A stretch of DNA of 64,000 bases from Marifrigoribacter sp047730175. Lineage in GTDB: Bacteria > Bacteroidota > Bacteroidia > Flavobacteriales > Flavobacteriaceae. Each line of letters begins with the position of its first letter. The stretch's first letter is position 1. The DNA is taken from positions 1,240,001 through 1,304,000 of the forward strand of contig NZ_CP159833.1 in the NCBI RefSeq assembly GCF_047730175.1. The letters are read 5' to 3'. The notes under the pieces are model-generated. The model had not been told where the DNA came from. It made no database searches and worked only from the letters and a program-made list of their open reading frames with translations. Below are positions 42,974-51,310 of the stretch, piece after piece. The position numbers and the translations under genes were made by a program.

Positions 42974-43327
42974 ATGAAGAAATTTTATTACCTCTCTACC
43001 TGTGATACGTGCAAACGTATTATGAACCAATTGAATCTTCCAGGCGATGTGATCCAACAAGACATAAAAGCACAACCCTTATCTGAAACCGATGTAAGTG
43101 AAATGCATCAAATGTCGGGCAGTTATGAAGCATTATTTAGTAAAAGAGCACGATTATATAAGGAGCGTAATTTAAAAGAAAAAGACTTAAAAGAAGCCGA
43201 TTTCAAGCAACTTTTATTAGAACACTATACTTTTCTAAAAAGACCTGTTTTGATCAATAATGATGAAATTTTCATCGGAAATAGCAAAAAAACAATCGAA
43301 ATGGCACAAATATCGTTAAAAAACTAA
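42974..43327 (+). CDS. ArsC/Spx-family thioredoxin-fold protein
   Basis: A 117-residue protein of the ArsC/YffB/Spx superfamily. YLSTCDTCKRIM has the redox-type Cys10/Cys13, and FLKRPVLINNDEIFIGNSKKTIEM forms the conserved C-terminal region with the cis-Pro RPV. It is more likely a general thiol reductase than an arsenate reductase because no other arsenic gene is near. It lies two bases before the EamA gene and follows olsF by 21 bases, so the three may form an operon. Confidence 0.82.
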   Translation: MKKFYYLSTCDTCKRIMNQLNLPGDVIQQDIKAQPLSETDVSEMHQMSGSYEALFSKRARLYKERNLKEKDLKEADFKQLLLEHYTFLKRPVLINNDEIFIGNSKKTIEMAQISLKN

Positions 43328-43329
43328 AA

Positions 43330-44214
43330 ATGAATCAACGCGCACTAGCCTTATTAGCAGCCACTTTGGCGAGTGCTATTTATGCTGTTAATCATACGAT
43401 TGCAAAAGGGCTAATGCCAGATGTTATTCAGCCCTATGGTTTTATACTTTTACGTGTTGGTGGAGCGGTTATTTTGTTTTGGGTGGTTGGCATTTTTTAT
43501 CCTTCCGAAAAAATAGAACCGAGAGACTGGAAACGCATCATTGCCTGTGGTTTCTTTGGGATGGTCCTTAATATGCTTATGTTTTTTAAAGGCTTAAGCT
43601 TATCAACACCTATTAATAGTTCGGTAGTAATTACGATTGCTCCCGTACTGTTACTCATACTTTCTGCTATATTTTTAAAAGAGCGCATCACCTGGTTAAA
43701 ATTTATTGGGATTAGTTTAGGGCTCGTTGGAGCTTTGCTTTTGGTTGTATTTGGGTTAAAAACGCAGGCAAACGCACCTAATATTCCTTTAGGGAATATG
43801 TTATTTATAATCAATGCAGCTTCGTATTCGGTGTATTTAATTTTAGTAAAACCTTTAGTAGGGAAATACAGCTCCATTACCTTAATGAAATGGTTCTTTC
43901 TAGTTGCAGTTATAGTTAATATACCAATCGGTATAAATGAGTTTATGGAAGTCTCATGGACGCAACTTTCAGGGATTACTATATTGAAATTAACTTTTGT
44001 AGTGGTAGGAACGACCTTCTTAACCTACTTGTTTAACATTTATGCATTAAAACAGTTAAGTCCTTCTACCATTGGAGTTTTTATGTATTTACAGCCTATT
44101 TTAGCTACATTTTTTGCAATACTTGCAGGTGCAGACACACTTACTACCTTAAGAATCGCAGCAGCAGCACTTATATTTTTAGGGGTGTTTTTAACGACGA
44201 GGAAACCTAAATAA
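43330..44214 (+). CDS. EamA-family (DMT) transporter
   Basis: A 294-residue membrane protein with about ten helices arranged as two EamA repeats. The first half has NHTIAKGLMPDVIQPYGFILLRV, MFFKGLSLSTPINSSVVITIAPVLLLILSAIFLKERI. The second half has YSVYLILVKPLV and YALKQLSPSTIGVFMYLQPILATFFAI. Substrates of this family range from amino acids to nucleotides and cannot be assigned. A repeat-rich region starts right after the stop. Confidence 0.88.
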   Translation: MNQRALALLAATLASAIYAVNHTIAKGLMPDVIQPYGFILLRVGGAVILFWVVGIFYPSEKIEPRDWKRIIACGFFGMVLNMLMFFKGLSLSTPINSSVVITIAPVLLLILSAIFLKERITWLKFIGISLGLVGALLLVVFGLKTQANAPNIPLGNMLFIINAASYSVYLILVKPLVGKYSSITLMKWFFLVAVIVNIPIGINEFMEVSWTQLSGITILKLTFVVVGTTFLTYLFNIYALKQLSPSTIGVFMYLQPILATFFAILAGADTLTTLRIAAAALIFLGVFLTTRKPK

Positions 44215-44351
44215 CAAGATTGGTGTCTTTCAGAGGGAGGAATGACCGAAGAATCTTTTTATATAATTATTAGAGATTCCTCATTAACATTCGGAATGAC
44301 AAAAGGTATTTCTTGTCATAATAATCGAACCTTGTCATCCTGAAACATTTT
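44215..44351. repeat. Fragmented interspersed-repeat copies
   Basis: After the EamA stop lie several partial motifs resembling the neighbouring units: GAATGACCGAAGA, TCGGAATGACAAAAG, TTGTCATAATAATCG and CTTGTCATCCTGAAAC. No gene is present. Confidence 0.5.
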
Positions 44352-44459
44352 CTTGTCATCCTGAACTTGGTTCAGGATCCATTCAGTATTCGCATAAGTA
44401 TCGTGATGGATTCCCAGTCACACTTCGACTTAGCTCAGTGGGACAGCTGAGAATGACAA
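44352..44459. repeat. Interspersed repeat, full unit 1 (108 bases)
   Basis: Begins CTTGTCATCCTGAACTTGG and ends CAGCTGAGAATGACAA. The ends are partly inverted (TTGTCAT / ATGACAA). The inner part holds CACTTCGACTTAGCTCAG. It is nearly identical to unit 2. Confidence 0.7.
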
Positions 44460-44484
44460 AAGAAATAACTTTGTCTACATTAAC

Positions 44485-44590
44485 CTTGTCATCCTGAACT
44501 TGATTCAGGATCTATGATAAATTAGTTGCAATCAAAATAGATTCCCAGTCACACTTCGACTTAGCTCAGCGGGACAGCTGAGAATGACAA
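44485..44590. repeat. Interspersed repeat, full unit 2 (106 bases)
   Basis: A direct repeat of unit 1, starting CTTGTCATCCTGAACTTGA and ending GAGAATGACAA. The two units differ mainly in the short centre between the left and right conserved blocks. It lies 19 bases from the thioesterase stop. Confidence 0.7.
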
Positions 44591-44609
44591 TACATTTGCG
44601 CTAAATATT

Positions 44610-45086
44610 TTATTTCAGATGCTGAGGAACTTGCCCAAACTTACGGGTGTCTTCTTTGGTTAAGGTTTTAAAATCATCTGTTTTTGAAAGACTGTTTAAA
44701 CTCTTAAATAAATCTTCTGGGAGTTCACGAAGTTTGCGTTCGGTTAGATTAATCCATCCTCCCATCATTTCACATCGAGCGATATTTATTCCCTGTTCAT
44801 TGTAAAAATTATGTAAAAACTGAAAATACATTCCACCTTCAGAGATTCCTTTTAATTCTAAGGATACGCGAATAGGTTTTCCTGGAAATGCTTCTTTAAA
44901 GTAAAACATGTGTTCATAAAAAACTACGGGTCCAATGTCGTGTTTTACCATATTTTTTTGTCCAAAACCGTTTTCAAGCATAAAACTAAGTCGGGTATGA
45001 CTCATATAATTGATGTAAGCACTATTGGCTAGATGACGGTTGGCGTCAATATCATTCCATCGCACTTCAAATTCTTTTATATACAT
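44610..45086 (-). CDS. Acyl-CoA thioesterase (4HBT hotdog fold)
   Basis: A 158-residue hotdog-fold protein. The 4HBT signature FEVRWNDIDANRHLANSAYINYMSHTRL contains the catalytic-type Asp (WNDID), and VVFYEHMFYFKEAFPGKPIRVSLEL follows. Family members hydrolyse acyl-CoA thioesters in the cytosol. The chain-length preference is unknown. It is transcribed alone, with TAGTTTTG 14 bases before the ATG. Confidence 0.85.
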   Translation of the reverse strand: MYIKEFEVRWNDIDANRHLANSAYINYMSHTRLSFMLENGFGQKNMVKHDIGPVVFYEHMFYFKEAFPGKPIRVSLELKGISEGGMYFQFLHNFYNEQGINIARCEMMGGWINLTERKLRELPEDLFKSLNSLSKTDDFKTLTKEDTRKFGQVPQHLK

Positions 45087-45100
45087 CGTAGATTTTTTTA

Positions 45101-45108
45101 CAAAACTA
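45101..45108 (-). promoter_or_regulatory. -7 promoter element before the thioesterase gene
   Basis: TAGTTTTG on the minus strand fits TAnnTTTG, 14 bases before the ATG at 45086. It touches the left arm of the long inverted repeat that starts at 45108. Confidence 0.4.
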
Positions 45109-45279
45109 ACCCAAAATATGCAATAGAAAATCTATTACAAGTGGAAATTACTTCAAATTTGTTCGCTTTGCTATTTTTTTATTTTTAACCATAGCCTGTG
45201 CTATGCCGAAAATTATAAAAAACCCAAATTCATTGGAATTTCTCCTCTCATTACGAAGTTCTTTTGCATATTTTGGGTT
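45108..45279. repeat. 172-base segment bounded by a perfect 16-base inverted repeat
   Basis: AACCCAAAATATGCAA (45108-45123) is repeated in inverse at 45264-45279 as TTGCATATTTTGGGTT, with no mismatch. The left end also has a small AATAGA/TCTATT hairpin. The segment carries no credible gene. It could be a MITE-like element or the remnant of one; clear target-site duplications were not seen. Confidence 0.45.
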
Positions 45280-45359
45280 TATTTTCTTTCTGAATAAATA
45301 CTACCTTGAAAGTCTGTCTCATATTTTGTTTATTTGTGATGAATTAGAATATTTGTCCT

Positions 45360-46325
45360 ATGCCTATCTTAACGAGCACGTATAATCCTCCCTGGATTTT
45401 TAAAAACAGGCATATTTCTACCATTTATTCAGCTAAATTTCGTCCTATTCCGAAGCTAATACAACAAAGAGAACGGGTCCATTTATCGGATGGTGATTTT
45501 TTAGATATCGATTGGTCTTTTTCTGAAACTCCCACAAATAAGGTTGCAATATTATTGCATGGCTTAGAAGGAAATGCACAACGGACTTATATTAAAAGTT
45601 CGGGAAAATTGCTTATCGAAAACCAATGGGATGTTGCCGCAGTAAATTATAGAGGTTGTAGTGGCGAACTAAATGAATCGTTTCAAACCTATAATGCTGG
45701 GAAAACAGACGACTTAGAGGCAGTCATTAATTTTATTCTTGAAAAAAACACCTACGACGAAATTGTTTTATTAGGTTTTAGTTTGGGAGGTAATTTATTA
45801 CTGAAATATTTAGGGGAACGTGACATACTTCCGAAGCAAGTCAAAAAAGGAATATCTATTTCATCGCCTTTAAGTTTAAAGGGATCCTTGATTGCATTAC
45901 AAAAACCTGAAAATTGGGTGTATCGGACTTCTTTTTTACTAGACATGCGAAAAAAGTACAAAACCAAAATGGCAAAGTTTCCAGATAAAATGAATAAGGA
46001 AACACTGAAAAAGATAAAATCACTGTTAGATTTTGATAATTTGTACACAGCTCCTGCACACGGATTTAAAGATGCAGACGATTATTACGCAAATAATAGT
46101 TGCTTACAATTTTTACCTAATATAAAGGTGCCAGTATATCTTTTAAATGCCAAAAACGATAGCTTTTTATCTTCGGATTGTTATCCGACTGGTCTTGCAA
46201 AAAATTCGAAAACGCTATTTTTAGAAACTCCTAAATACGGAGGTCATGTAGGGTATCATCTCAATAATTCAATCTATTATAGTGAGAAACGAACCTTAGA
46301 ATTTTTGAACGATAGCTTCACCTAA
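45360..46325 (+). CDS. YheT-family alpha/beta hydrolase
   Basis: A 321-residue cytosolic alpha/beta hydrolase. LLHGLEGNAQRTYIKSSG supplies the oxyanion region. VNYRGCSGELN and the nucleophile elbow GFSLGGNLLLKYLGE (Ser141) follow. The acid and His lie near NAKNDSFLS and KYGGHVGYH. YheT-like proteins are carboxylesterases of unknown physiological substrate. It stands 55 bases before yicC, which has its own -7 element. Confidence 0.87.
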   Translation: MPILTSTYNPPWIFKNRHISTIYSAKFRPIPKLIQQRERVHLSDGDFLDIDWSFSETPTNKVAILLHGLEGNAQRTYIKSSGKLLIENQWDVAAVNYRGCSGELNESFQTYNAGKTDDLEAVINFILEKNTYDEIVLLGFSLGGNLLLKYLGERDILPKQVKKGISISSPLSLKGSLIALQKPENWVYRTSFLLDMRKKYKTKMAKFPDKMNKETLKKIKSLLDFDNLYTAPAHGFKDADDYYANNSCLQFLPNIKVPVYLLNAKNDSFLSSDCYPTGLAKNSKTLFLETPKYGGHVGYHLNNSIYYSEKRTLEFLNDSFT

Positions 46326-46352
46326 CCAACAACCCATAACACCTATTTTCAC

Positions 46353-46360
46353 TATCTTTG
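46353..46360 (+). promoter_or_regulatory. -7 promoter element before yicC
   Basis: TATCTTTG fits TAnnTTTG, 19 bases before the ATG at 46380. It would drive the yicC-gmk-nadD operon. Confidence 0.45.
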
Positions 46361-46379
46361 CCCTCTATAAAATCTATGT

Positions 46380-47237
46380 ATGATTAAATCGATGACAGGT
46401 TATGGTAAAGCAGTAGTGCAATTACCAAGCAAAAAAATTACAGTAGAGCTAAAATCTCTAAACAGTAAAAATTTAGATTTAAACGCGAGAGTTCCTTCTT
46501 CGTATAAAGAAAAGGAGCTTGAAATGCGAGGTGAAATTTCTAAATCTTTGGTTCGTGGTAAAGTTGACTTTAGCTTATATGTAGAGTCTACAGGAGAAGA
46601 TACTCATACAAAGCTCAATGAAGTTGTAGTTAAAAATTACATGCAACAATTAGGAAAGGTGGTAAATGCAGATGAAACAGAATTGCTAAAAATGGCGATG
46701 CGCATGCCTGACACTTTAAAAACAGAACGGGAAGAAATAGATCCTTCTGAATTTAATGAAATCAATCAAGCACTAGAAGAAGCCTTAAAAGCCATCAATA
46801 TTTATAGAGAAGATGAAGGGAAGGCAATGGAAAAGGATTTTGTGAAACGATCTGGATTGATCGCCGATTTGTTAGAAAAGATTATTGAAATTGACGCACA
46901 GCGAATGGATATCGCTAGAGGTCGTTTGCGTAAAGCGGTGAGTGATTTAAAAGAAGCTGTGGACGAAAATCGATTTGAGCAAGAGATGATTTATTATCTA
47001 GAAAAATACGATATCACTGAAGAAAAAGTACGGCTAAAAAATCACCTAGATTATTTTAATGAAAGCCTTCAGTCTGACGATTCTAATGGAAAAAAATTAG
47101 GTTTTATTGGTCAGGAAATAGGAAGAGAAATCAATACTATAGGTTCTAAATCTAATTTTGCGCCTATGCAACAATTAGTGGTTCAGATGAAAGATGAGCT
47201 GGAAAAAATTAAAGAACAAGCCTTAAATATTTTATAA
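46380..47237 (+). CDS. yicC: YicC-family endoribonuclease
   Basis: A 285-residue protein. The N-terminal YicC domain opens IKSMTGYGKAVVQLPSKKITVELKSLNSKNLDLNARVPSSY. The C-terminal DUF1732 part reads YYLEKYDITEEKVRLKNHLDYF and ends KLGFIGQEIGREINTIGSKSN. The family acts as an RNA endonuclease in RNA turnover. Its stop overlaps the gmk start by one base (TAATG), and the yicC-gmk pairing is common in bacteria. Confidence 0.92.
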   Translation: MIKSMTGYGKAVVQLPSKKITVELKSLNSKNLDLNARVPSSYKEKELEMRGEISKSLVRGKVDFSLYVESTGEDTHTKLNEVVVKNYMQQLGKVVNADETELLKMAMRMPDTLKTEREEIDPSEFNEINQALEEALKAINIYREDEGKAMEKDFVKRSGLIADLLEKIIEIDAQRMDIARGRLRKAVSDLKEAVDENRFEQEMIYYLEKYDITEEKVRLKNHLDYFNESLQSDDSNGKKLGFIGQEIGREINTIGSKSNFAPMQQLVVQMKDELEKIKEQALNIL

Positions 47238-47827
47238 TGAAGGGAGGAAAATTAATTGTTTTTTCGGCACCTTCAGGAAGTGGAAAAACAACCATTGTCA
47301 GGCATTTATTATCTCAAGAACATTTAAACTTAGCTTTTTCTATTTCGGCAACATCTAGAGAACCAAGAGGAGATGAAAAGGACGGTGAGGATTATTATTT
47401 TATCGATTTAAAAGAGTTCAAACAACATATAAAAAACGAAGATTTTTTAGAATGGGAAGAAGTATATCGCGATAATTTTTACGGAACATTAAAAGAAGAA
47501 GTTGAACGTATTTGGGCACTAGGTAAAAATGTAATTTTTGATATTGATGTGGTAGGAGGATTACGAATTAAAAAGAAATTTCCGAACAAAACCTTAGCGG
47601 TTTTTGTGAAACCTCCAAGTGTGGATGAGCTTAAAATACGTTTGAAAAAAAGAAAAACAGAAAACGACGAAAAAATAAATATGCGGATTGCAAAAGCTTC
47701 TGTTGAAATGGCTACAGCGCCTCAATTCGATTTTATTATTGAAAATGATACGTTAGAAGTTGCATTTAAAGAAGCAGAGGTCTTAGTTTATAATCATATC
47801 CAGAAGTCTAGCTCTGAAGAAGAATGA
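47237..47827 (+). CDS. gmk: Guanylate kinase
   Basis: A 196-residue enzyme that phosphorylates GMP to GDP. Walker A SAPSGSGKTTIVRHLL is at 9-24. SATSREPRGDEKDGEDYYFI forms the GMP-binding loop, FLEWEEVYRDNFYGT the second GMP contact, and IDVVGGLRIKKKFP the Walker B region. The stop overlaps the nadD ATG by four bases. Confidence 0.96.
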   Translation: MKGGKLIVFSAPSGSGKTTIVRHLLSQEHLNLAFSISATSREPRGDEKDGEDYYFIDLKEFKQHIKNEDFLEWEEVYRDNFYGTLKEEVERIWALGKNVIFDIDVVGGLRIKKKFPNKTLAVFVKPPSVDELKIRLKKRKTENDEKINMRIAKASVEMATAPQFDFIIENDTLEVAFKEAEVLVYNHIQKSSSEEE

Positions 47828-48414
47828 GTACAAAAAAAAACATAGGATTGTATTTTGGTACGTTTAACCCAATCCATTTGGGGCATTTGACCATTGCCAA
47901 TCATATGGTAGAATTTTCTGATTTAGATGAAGTATGGATGGTGGTTACTCCGCATAACCCACATAAAAAGAAGAAAACCTTATTAGAAGACAATCATCGT
48001 TTAAATATGGTTCGTATTGCTCTAGAAGACTATCCAAAATTGAAAGCTAGTAATATAGAATTTGATCTGCCTCAACCTAATTATACCGTAAATACCTTAA
48101 TTCATTTGGAAGAAAAATATCCCTCAAATGCCTTTTCATTGATTATGGGTGAAGACAATTTAAAATCGTTTCATAAGTGGAAAAACTATGAAGTGATTTT
48201 AGAGAATTATGCTATATATGTATATCCAAGAATTTCTGAAGGCGCTTTAGAACATCGTTTCACAGATCATCTAAAAATCACAAAAGTAAATGCTCCAATC
48301 ATGGAAATTTCATCAACTTTTATACGTAAAGCTATTTCAGAAGGAAAAAACATTAGACCGCTTTTACCTCACAATGTTTGGGAGTATGTAGATGAGATGA
48401 ATTTCTATAAATAG
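47824..48414 (+). CDS. nadD: Nicotinate-nucleotide adenylyltransferase
   Basis: A 196-residue nucleotidyltransferase of NAD synthesis that makes deamido-NAD from nicotinate mononucleotide and ATP. LYFGTFNPIHLGHLTIANHM is the GTFxPxHxGH ATP site. VTPHNPHKKKKTLLEDNHRLNMV and the ISSTFIRKAISEGKN motif match NadD. It is last in the yicC-gmk-nadD operon and is followed by a partial interspersed repeat. Confidence 0.95.
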   Translation: MSTKKNIGLYFGTFNPIHLGHLTIANHMVEFSDLDEVWMVVTPHNPHKKKKTLLEDNHRLNMVRIALEDYPKLKASNIEFDLPQPNYTVNTLIHLEEKYPSNAFSLIMGEDNLKSFHKWKNYEVILENYAIYVYPRISEGALEHRFTDHLKITKVNAPIMEISSTFIRKAISEGKNIRPLLPHNVWEYVDEMNFYK

Positions 48415-48418
48415 AACC

Positions 48419-48447
48419 CTTGTCATCCTGAACTTGATTCAGGGTCT
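48419..48447. repeat. Partial interspersed repeat after nadD
   Basis: CTTGTCATCCTGAACTTGAT followed by TCAGGGTC is the left half of the 106-108-base unit at 44352-44590. Its inner inverted repeat (CCTGAA/TTCAGG) could form a hairpin between the two convergent genes. Confidence 0.6.
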
Positions 48448-48451
48448 CATC

Positions 48452-49894
48452 CTACTCTTTTACCACCTTTTTAGTAACACTACCTTGATCTGTTTCTATT
48501 TTAATAAATAATAAGCCAGTGCTAATTTTTGAAACATCGACGCTAGAAAATTGATCTTCTTTAAGTAATATTAATCTTCCTAAAGCATCATACACACGTA
48601 TGTTTGTGATTTGCACACTGTCTTTAATGTCAATTTGTAATAGATTTTTTACAGGGTTTGGATAGATTGAGATGCTGGTGTTTAATGAATTGTCATTTAA
48701 ACCTAAACTACTATCTCTCACTAGATAAAAACCTCCAGGATAGTTATTGTCTGTATAGCTTAGAGCAGAAATCATAATGTTTCCACTTTCAAAATATGGA
48801 TATACAGTGAAAGCACCATTGAAACTAGCTACATTATTAGGAGGATAAACATCGAAAGAACCAGACTCAGTAAGGTTACCATTTGCAATATCTGAAATAT
48901 CTATAACACGCATTCCAGCAGCATAATTTGCTAAATAATAACTATCTCCTAATACATATCCGTTGTGATCTATAGCGGCAGTTGGTCCGAAATATTCAGA
49001 TAATTGTGTAGGGTTGTCTAAATCTTCAAAATCGAAAATAATAGTTCGAGTATTGATCCCTGTATTTGCTTCATCGGCTTCATCTCCAAGCAGAAAATAA
49101 CGATGATCCTCCGTTAACCAACCTTGGTGCGCATGATTACTATTGGTATAACTAAAACTTGTTATGGCTTGTGGGTTAGCTTTGTCAGTAATATCTACAA
49201 TCGTAACATCTTCATCATATCCATTGCAACTTATTAATATTTCATGTCCTGCATAATCTGGATCAGGACCACTATAAGTTACCACTTGAGCATCGTGCGT
49301 ATACACACCACTAAAACCTCCAGCAGCAACTGGATTTAAAGGGTCTTGAATGTTTATAAAGTGAATACCTCCACCAAAAGTATTGGTTCTCACAGCATAG
49401 GCAAAACCTTCAGTTTCATTGATAACAAGATTGTGAGCGTTATTAAAACCACTATAATGAGCATCTTCTGAAAATGTTTCAGGAGGATTGGAAACAGAAC
49501 GTAAACGAGTTAAGTCGAATATCTGCATACCATGTGGTCCATTATTATCACTAACAATAAAGGCATAATTATTATAGGTTTTAATATCCCTAAATATGGT
49601 TGAACCCGTTGAGGTAGGAAGTTTACCTAAATAAACAGGGTTGATAGGATCAGAAATATCAATAAATGCAGTTCCGTTATCTAAACCAACAATTGCATAT
49701 TCTTTATTGTCTTGTGGATCTATCCAACCCCAAGAGTCATTGGCGTTAGTTGCATCTAAATCTGCAAAAGAGATATGAGATAAAAGATCATAGCCTTCGC
49801 AAGGATATGTGCCAGCCATTCCTCCTACACAAGGAGTTTGTGCCAGTATAAAAGAATAAGAAAATAATAGAATTGTAAGAGTAATGTTTTTCAT
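48452..49894 (-). CDS. Secreted choice-of-anchor B protein with T9SS sorting domain
   Basis: A 480-residue secreted protein with signal MKNITLTILLFSYSFILAQ. The body consists of LVIVD-type propeller repeats (GLDNGTAFIDISDPINPVYLGKLP, VTIVDITDKANPQAITSF, MRVIDISDIANGNLTESGSF) with several Asp/His-rich loops. The last ~75 residues form a type IX sorting domain (SIYPNPVKNLLQID, VYDALGRLI, STGLLFIKIETDQGSVTKKVVKE). It is probably released or attached at the cell surface. The function is unknown. Confidence 0.85.
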   Translation of the reverse strand: MKNITLTILLFSYSFILAQTPCVGGMAGTYPCEGYDLLSHISFADLDATNANDSWGWIDPQDNKEYAIVGLDNGTAFIDISDPINPVYLGKLPTSTGSTIFRDIKTYNNYAFIVSDNNGPHGMQIFDLTRLRSVSNPPETFSEDAHYSGFNNAHNLVINETEGFAYAVRTNTFGGGIHFINIQDPLNPVAAGGFSGVYTHDAQVVTYSGPDPDYAGHEILISCNGYDEDVTIVDITDKANPQAITSFSYTNSNHAHQGWLTEDHRYFLLGDEADEANTGINTRTIIFDFEDLDNPTQLSEYFGPTAAIDHNGYVLGDSYYLANYAAGMRVIDISDIANGNLTESGSFDVYPPNNVASFNGAFTVYPYFESGNIMISALSYTDNNYPGGFYLVRDSSLGLNDNSLNTSISIYPNPVKNLLQIDIKDSVQITNIRVYDALGRLILLKEDQFSSVDVSKISTGLLFIKIETDQGSVTKKVVKE

Positions 49895-49924
49895 GTGTCT
49901 ATATTATTTTATTAAAACGGACAT

Positions 49925-49946
49925 ACTTCGACAAGCTCAGCACAGG
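49925..49946. repeat. Short interspersed repeat fragment
   Basis: ACTTCGACAAGCTCAGCACA matches the CACTTCGACTTAGCTCAG core of the units near 44.4 kb. Confidence 0.45.
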
Positions 49947-50074
49947 CGTGGCTGTTCGCTAGTACTTATCTCCTTTGGAGATAAAGCTTTTAAAATGCTC
50001 GTTCCATAATTAATTTAATTGAGGATGAATTTAACTATTAATATCCTGATATTCGATCTTTTAGAAATATTAAC

Positions 50075-50106
50075 AAAAAAACCGCTCCCTTATTGCTAAG
50101 GGAGCG
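50075..50106 (-). terminator. Strong terminator on the minus strand with no upstream gene
   Basis: A perfect 10-base stem (CGCTCCCTTA 50083-50092, loop TTGC, TAAGGGAGCG 50097-50106). On the minus strand it is followed by GGTTTTTTTG, a proper U tract. On the plus strand no T run follows. No leftward gene lies between here and 51615, so the transcript it ends is unidentified. The rest of 49895-50302 contains nothing else recognisable except the gpsA promoter and one repeat fragment. Confidence 0.75.
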
Positions 50107-50276
50107 ATTCAAAATTAAATAACCAACCAAAACTAATTTGTGTATGAATCACAAACCAACTTATTATACATCCTTAACGCAAAGATTAACTTCAGCATTG
50201 TTTTTAATATCATAATTGAATGTTAAACTTTTAAATCCCTTATTTTAACAATTATAAATGCCATGATATAATTGTG

Positions 50277-50284
50277 TATTTTTG
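50277..50284 (+). promoter_or_regulatory. -7 promoter element before gpsA
   Basis: TATTTTTG fits TAnnTTTG, 18 bases before the ATG at 50303. It overlaps the in-frame TTG at 50282 and so excludes that codon as the start. Confidence 0.5.
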
Positions 50285-50302
50285 AAACCAGAACTTAGGA
50301 TT

Positions 50303-51307
50303 ATGACTAACAAACCAAAAGTTGCAGTATTCGGAGGAGGTAGTTGGGCAACCGCTATCGTTAAAATGCTTTGTGAAAACCTAGAAGAAGTGGGCTGGTA
50401 CATGCGTAGCGAATCGGCTGTAGATTATATAAAGAAAGAGCATCATAATCCAAATTATTTAACTTCCGTTGAATTTGATACCTCTCAACTTAAATTGAGT
50501 ATTGATATTAATGAAATGGTTCAATATGCGGACTATCTTATTTTTGTGATTCCCTCTGCCTTTGTTGAAACTGAATTAAAAAAACTAAACGTTTCTTTAG
50601 AAGGGAAAATTATTTTTTCGGCTATTAAAGGGATTGTTCCTGAAACAAGTTTAATTGTTGGGGATCATTTTTTTACTAATTACGGGGTCCCTTTTAAAGA
50701 TATAGGTGTAATTACCGGTCCTTGTCATGCTGAAGAGGTTGCTTTAGAGCGACTTTCTTATCTTACTATTGCTTGTGATGATTCAGAAAAAGCACAAGTT
50801 GTAGCCAATCACCTTTCTTGCGATTATATAAAGTGCAAAACTAGCGATGATATCATTGGTACAGAATATGCCGCTATGCTTAAGAACATTTATGCCTTAG
50901 CCGCAGGAATTGCACATGGATTAGGCTATGGTGATAATTTTCAGAGTGTGTTAATGAGTAATGCAATTCGCGAAATGAAACGGTATGTAAAAAAGGTGCA
51001 TAAAATGAAACGCGACATTAACGGTTCAGCTTATTTAGGCGATTTACTAGTAACAGGATATTCTACTTTTAGTAGAAATAGAATGTTTGGAAATATGATC
51101 GGGAAAGGATACACCGTAAAAAGTGCCCAAATGGAAATGAGTATGATTGCCGAAGGATACTACGCAACAAAAAGTGCTTTTAAATTAAATGAAGCTAAAG
51201 GCAAAAAAAAGGCTAAAACCCCTATTATTAATGCCGTGTATAGTATTCTCTATGAAAATAAAGATGCAAGAAAGGTCTTTAAAGCTTTGACGGATGAATT
51301 GGATTAA
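50303..51307 (+). CDS. gpsA: Glycerol-3-phosphate dehydrogenase (NAD(P)+)
   Basis: A 334-residue cytosolic enzyme that reduces dihydroxyacetone phosphate to sn-glycerol 3-phosphate for phospholipids. The Rossmann motif VFGGGSWATAIVKML is at the N-terminus, FVIPSAF and SAIKGIVPET follow, and GPCHAEEVA and the catalytic-Lys segment AAMLKNIYALAAGIAHGLGYGDN are present. The open frame extends to a TTG at 50282, inside the -7 element, so the ATG at 50303 is chosen. Confidence 0.94.
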   Translation: MTNKPKVAVFGGGSWATAIVKMLCENLEEVGWYMRSESAVDYIKKEHHNPNYLTSVEFDTSQLKLSIDINEMVQYADYLIFVIPSAFVETELKKLNVSLEGKIIFSAIKGIVPETSLIVGDHFFTNYGVPFKDIGVITGPCHAEEVALERLSYLTIACDDSEKAQVVANHLSCDYIKCKTSDDIIGTEYAAMLKNIYALAAGIAHGLGYGDNFQSVLMSNAIREMKRYVKKVHKMKRDINGSAYLGDLLVTGYSTFSRNRMFGNMIGKGYTVKSAQMEMSMIAEGYYATKSAFKLNEAKGKKKAKTPIINAVYSILYENKDARKVFKALTDELD

Positions 51308-51310
51308 TAA

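Noticed and set aside
42974..43327. Arsenate-resistance gene
   Set aside because: The ArsC/Spx fold is clear, but there is no arsenite exporter, regulator or other arsenic gene nearby, so a general thiol-reductase role is preferred.
44352..44590. CRISPR-like array
   Set aside because: There are only two long units of about 107 bases separated by 25 bases, with no short regular repeats and no cas genes.
45203..45385. 60-codon rightward open frame before the YheT gene
   Set aside because: It overlaps the YheT start, spans one arm of the inverted repeat, has no promoter of its own and resembles no protein family.
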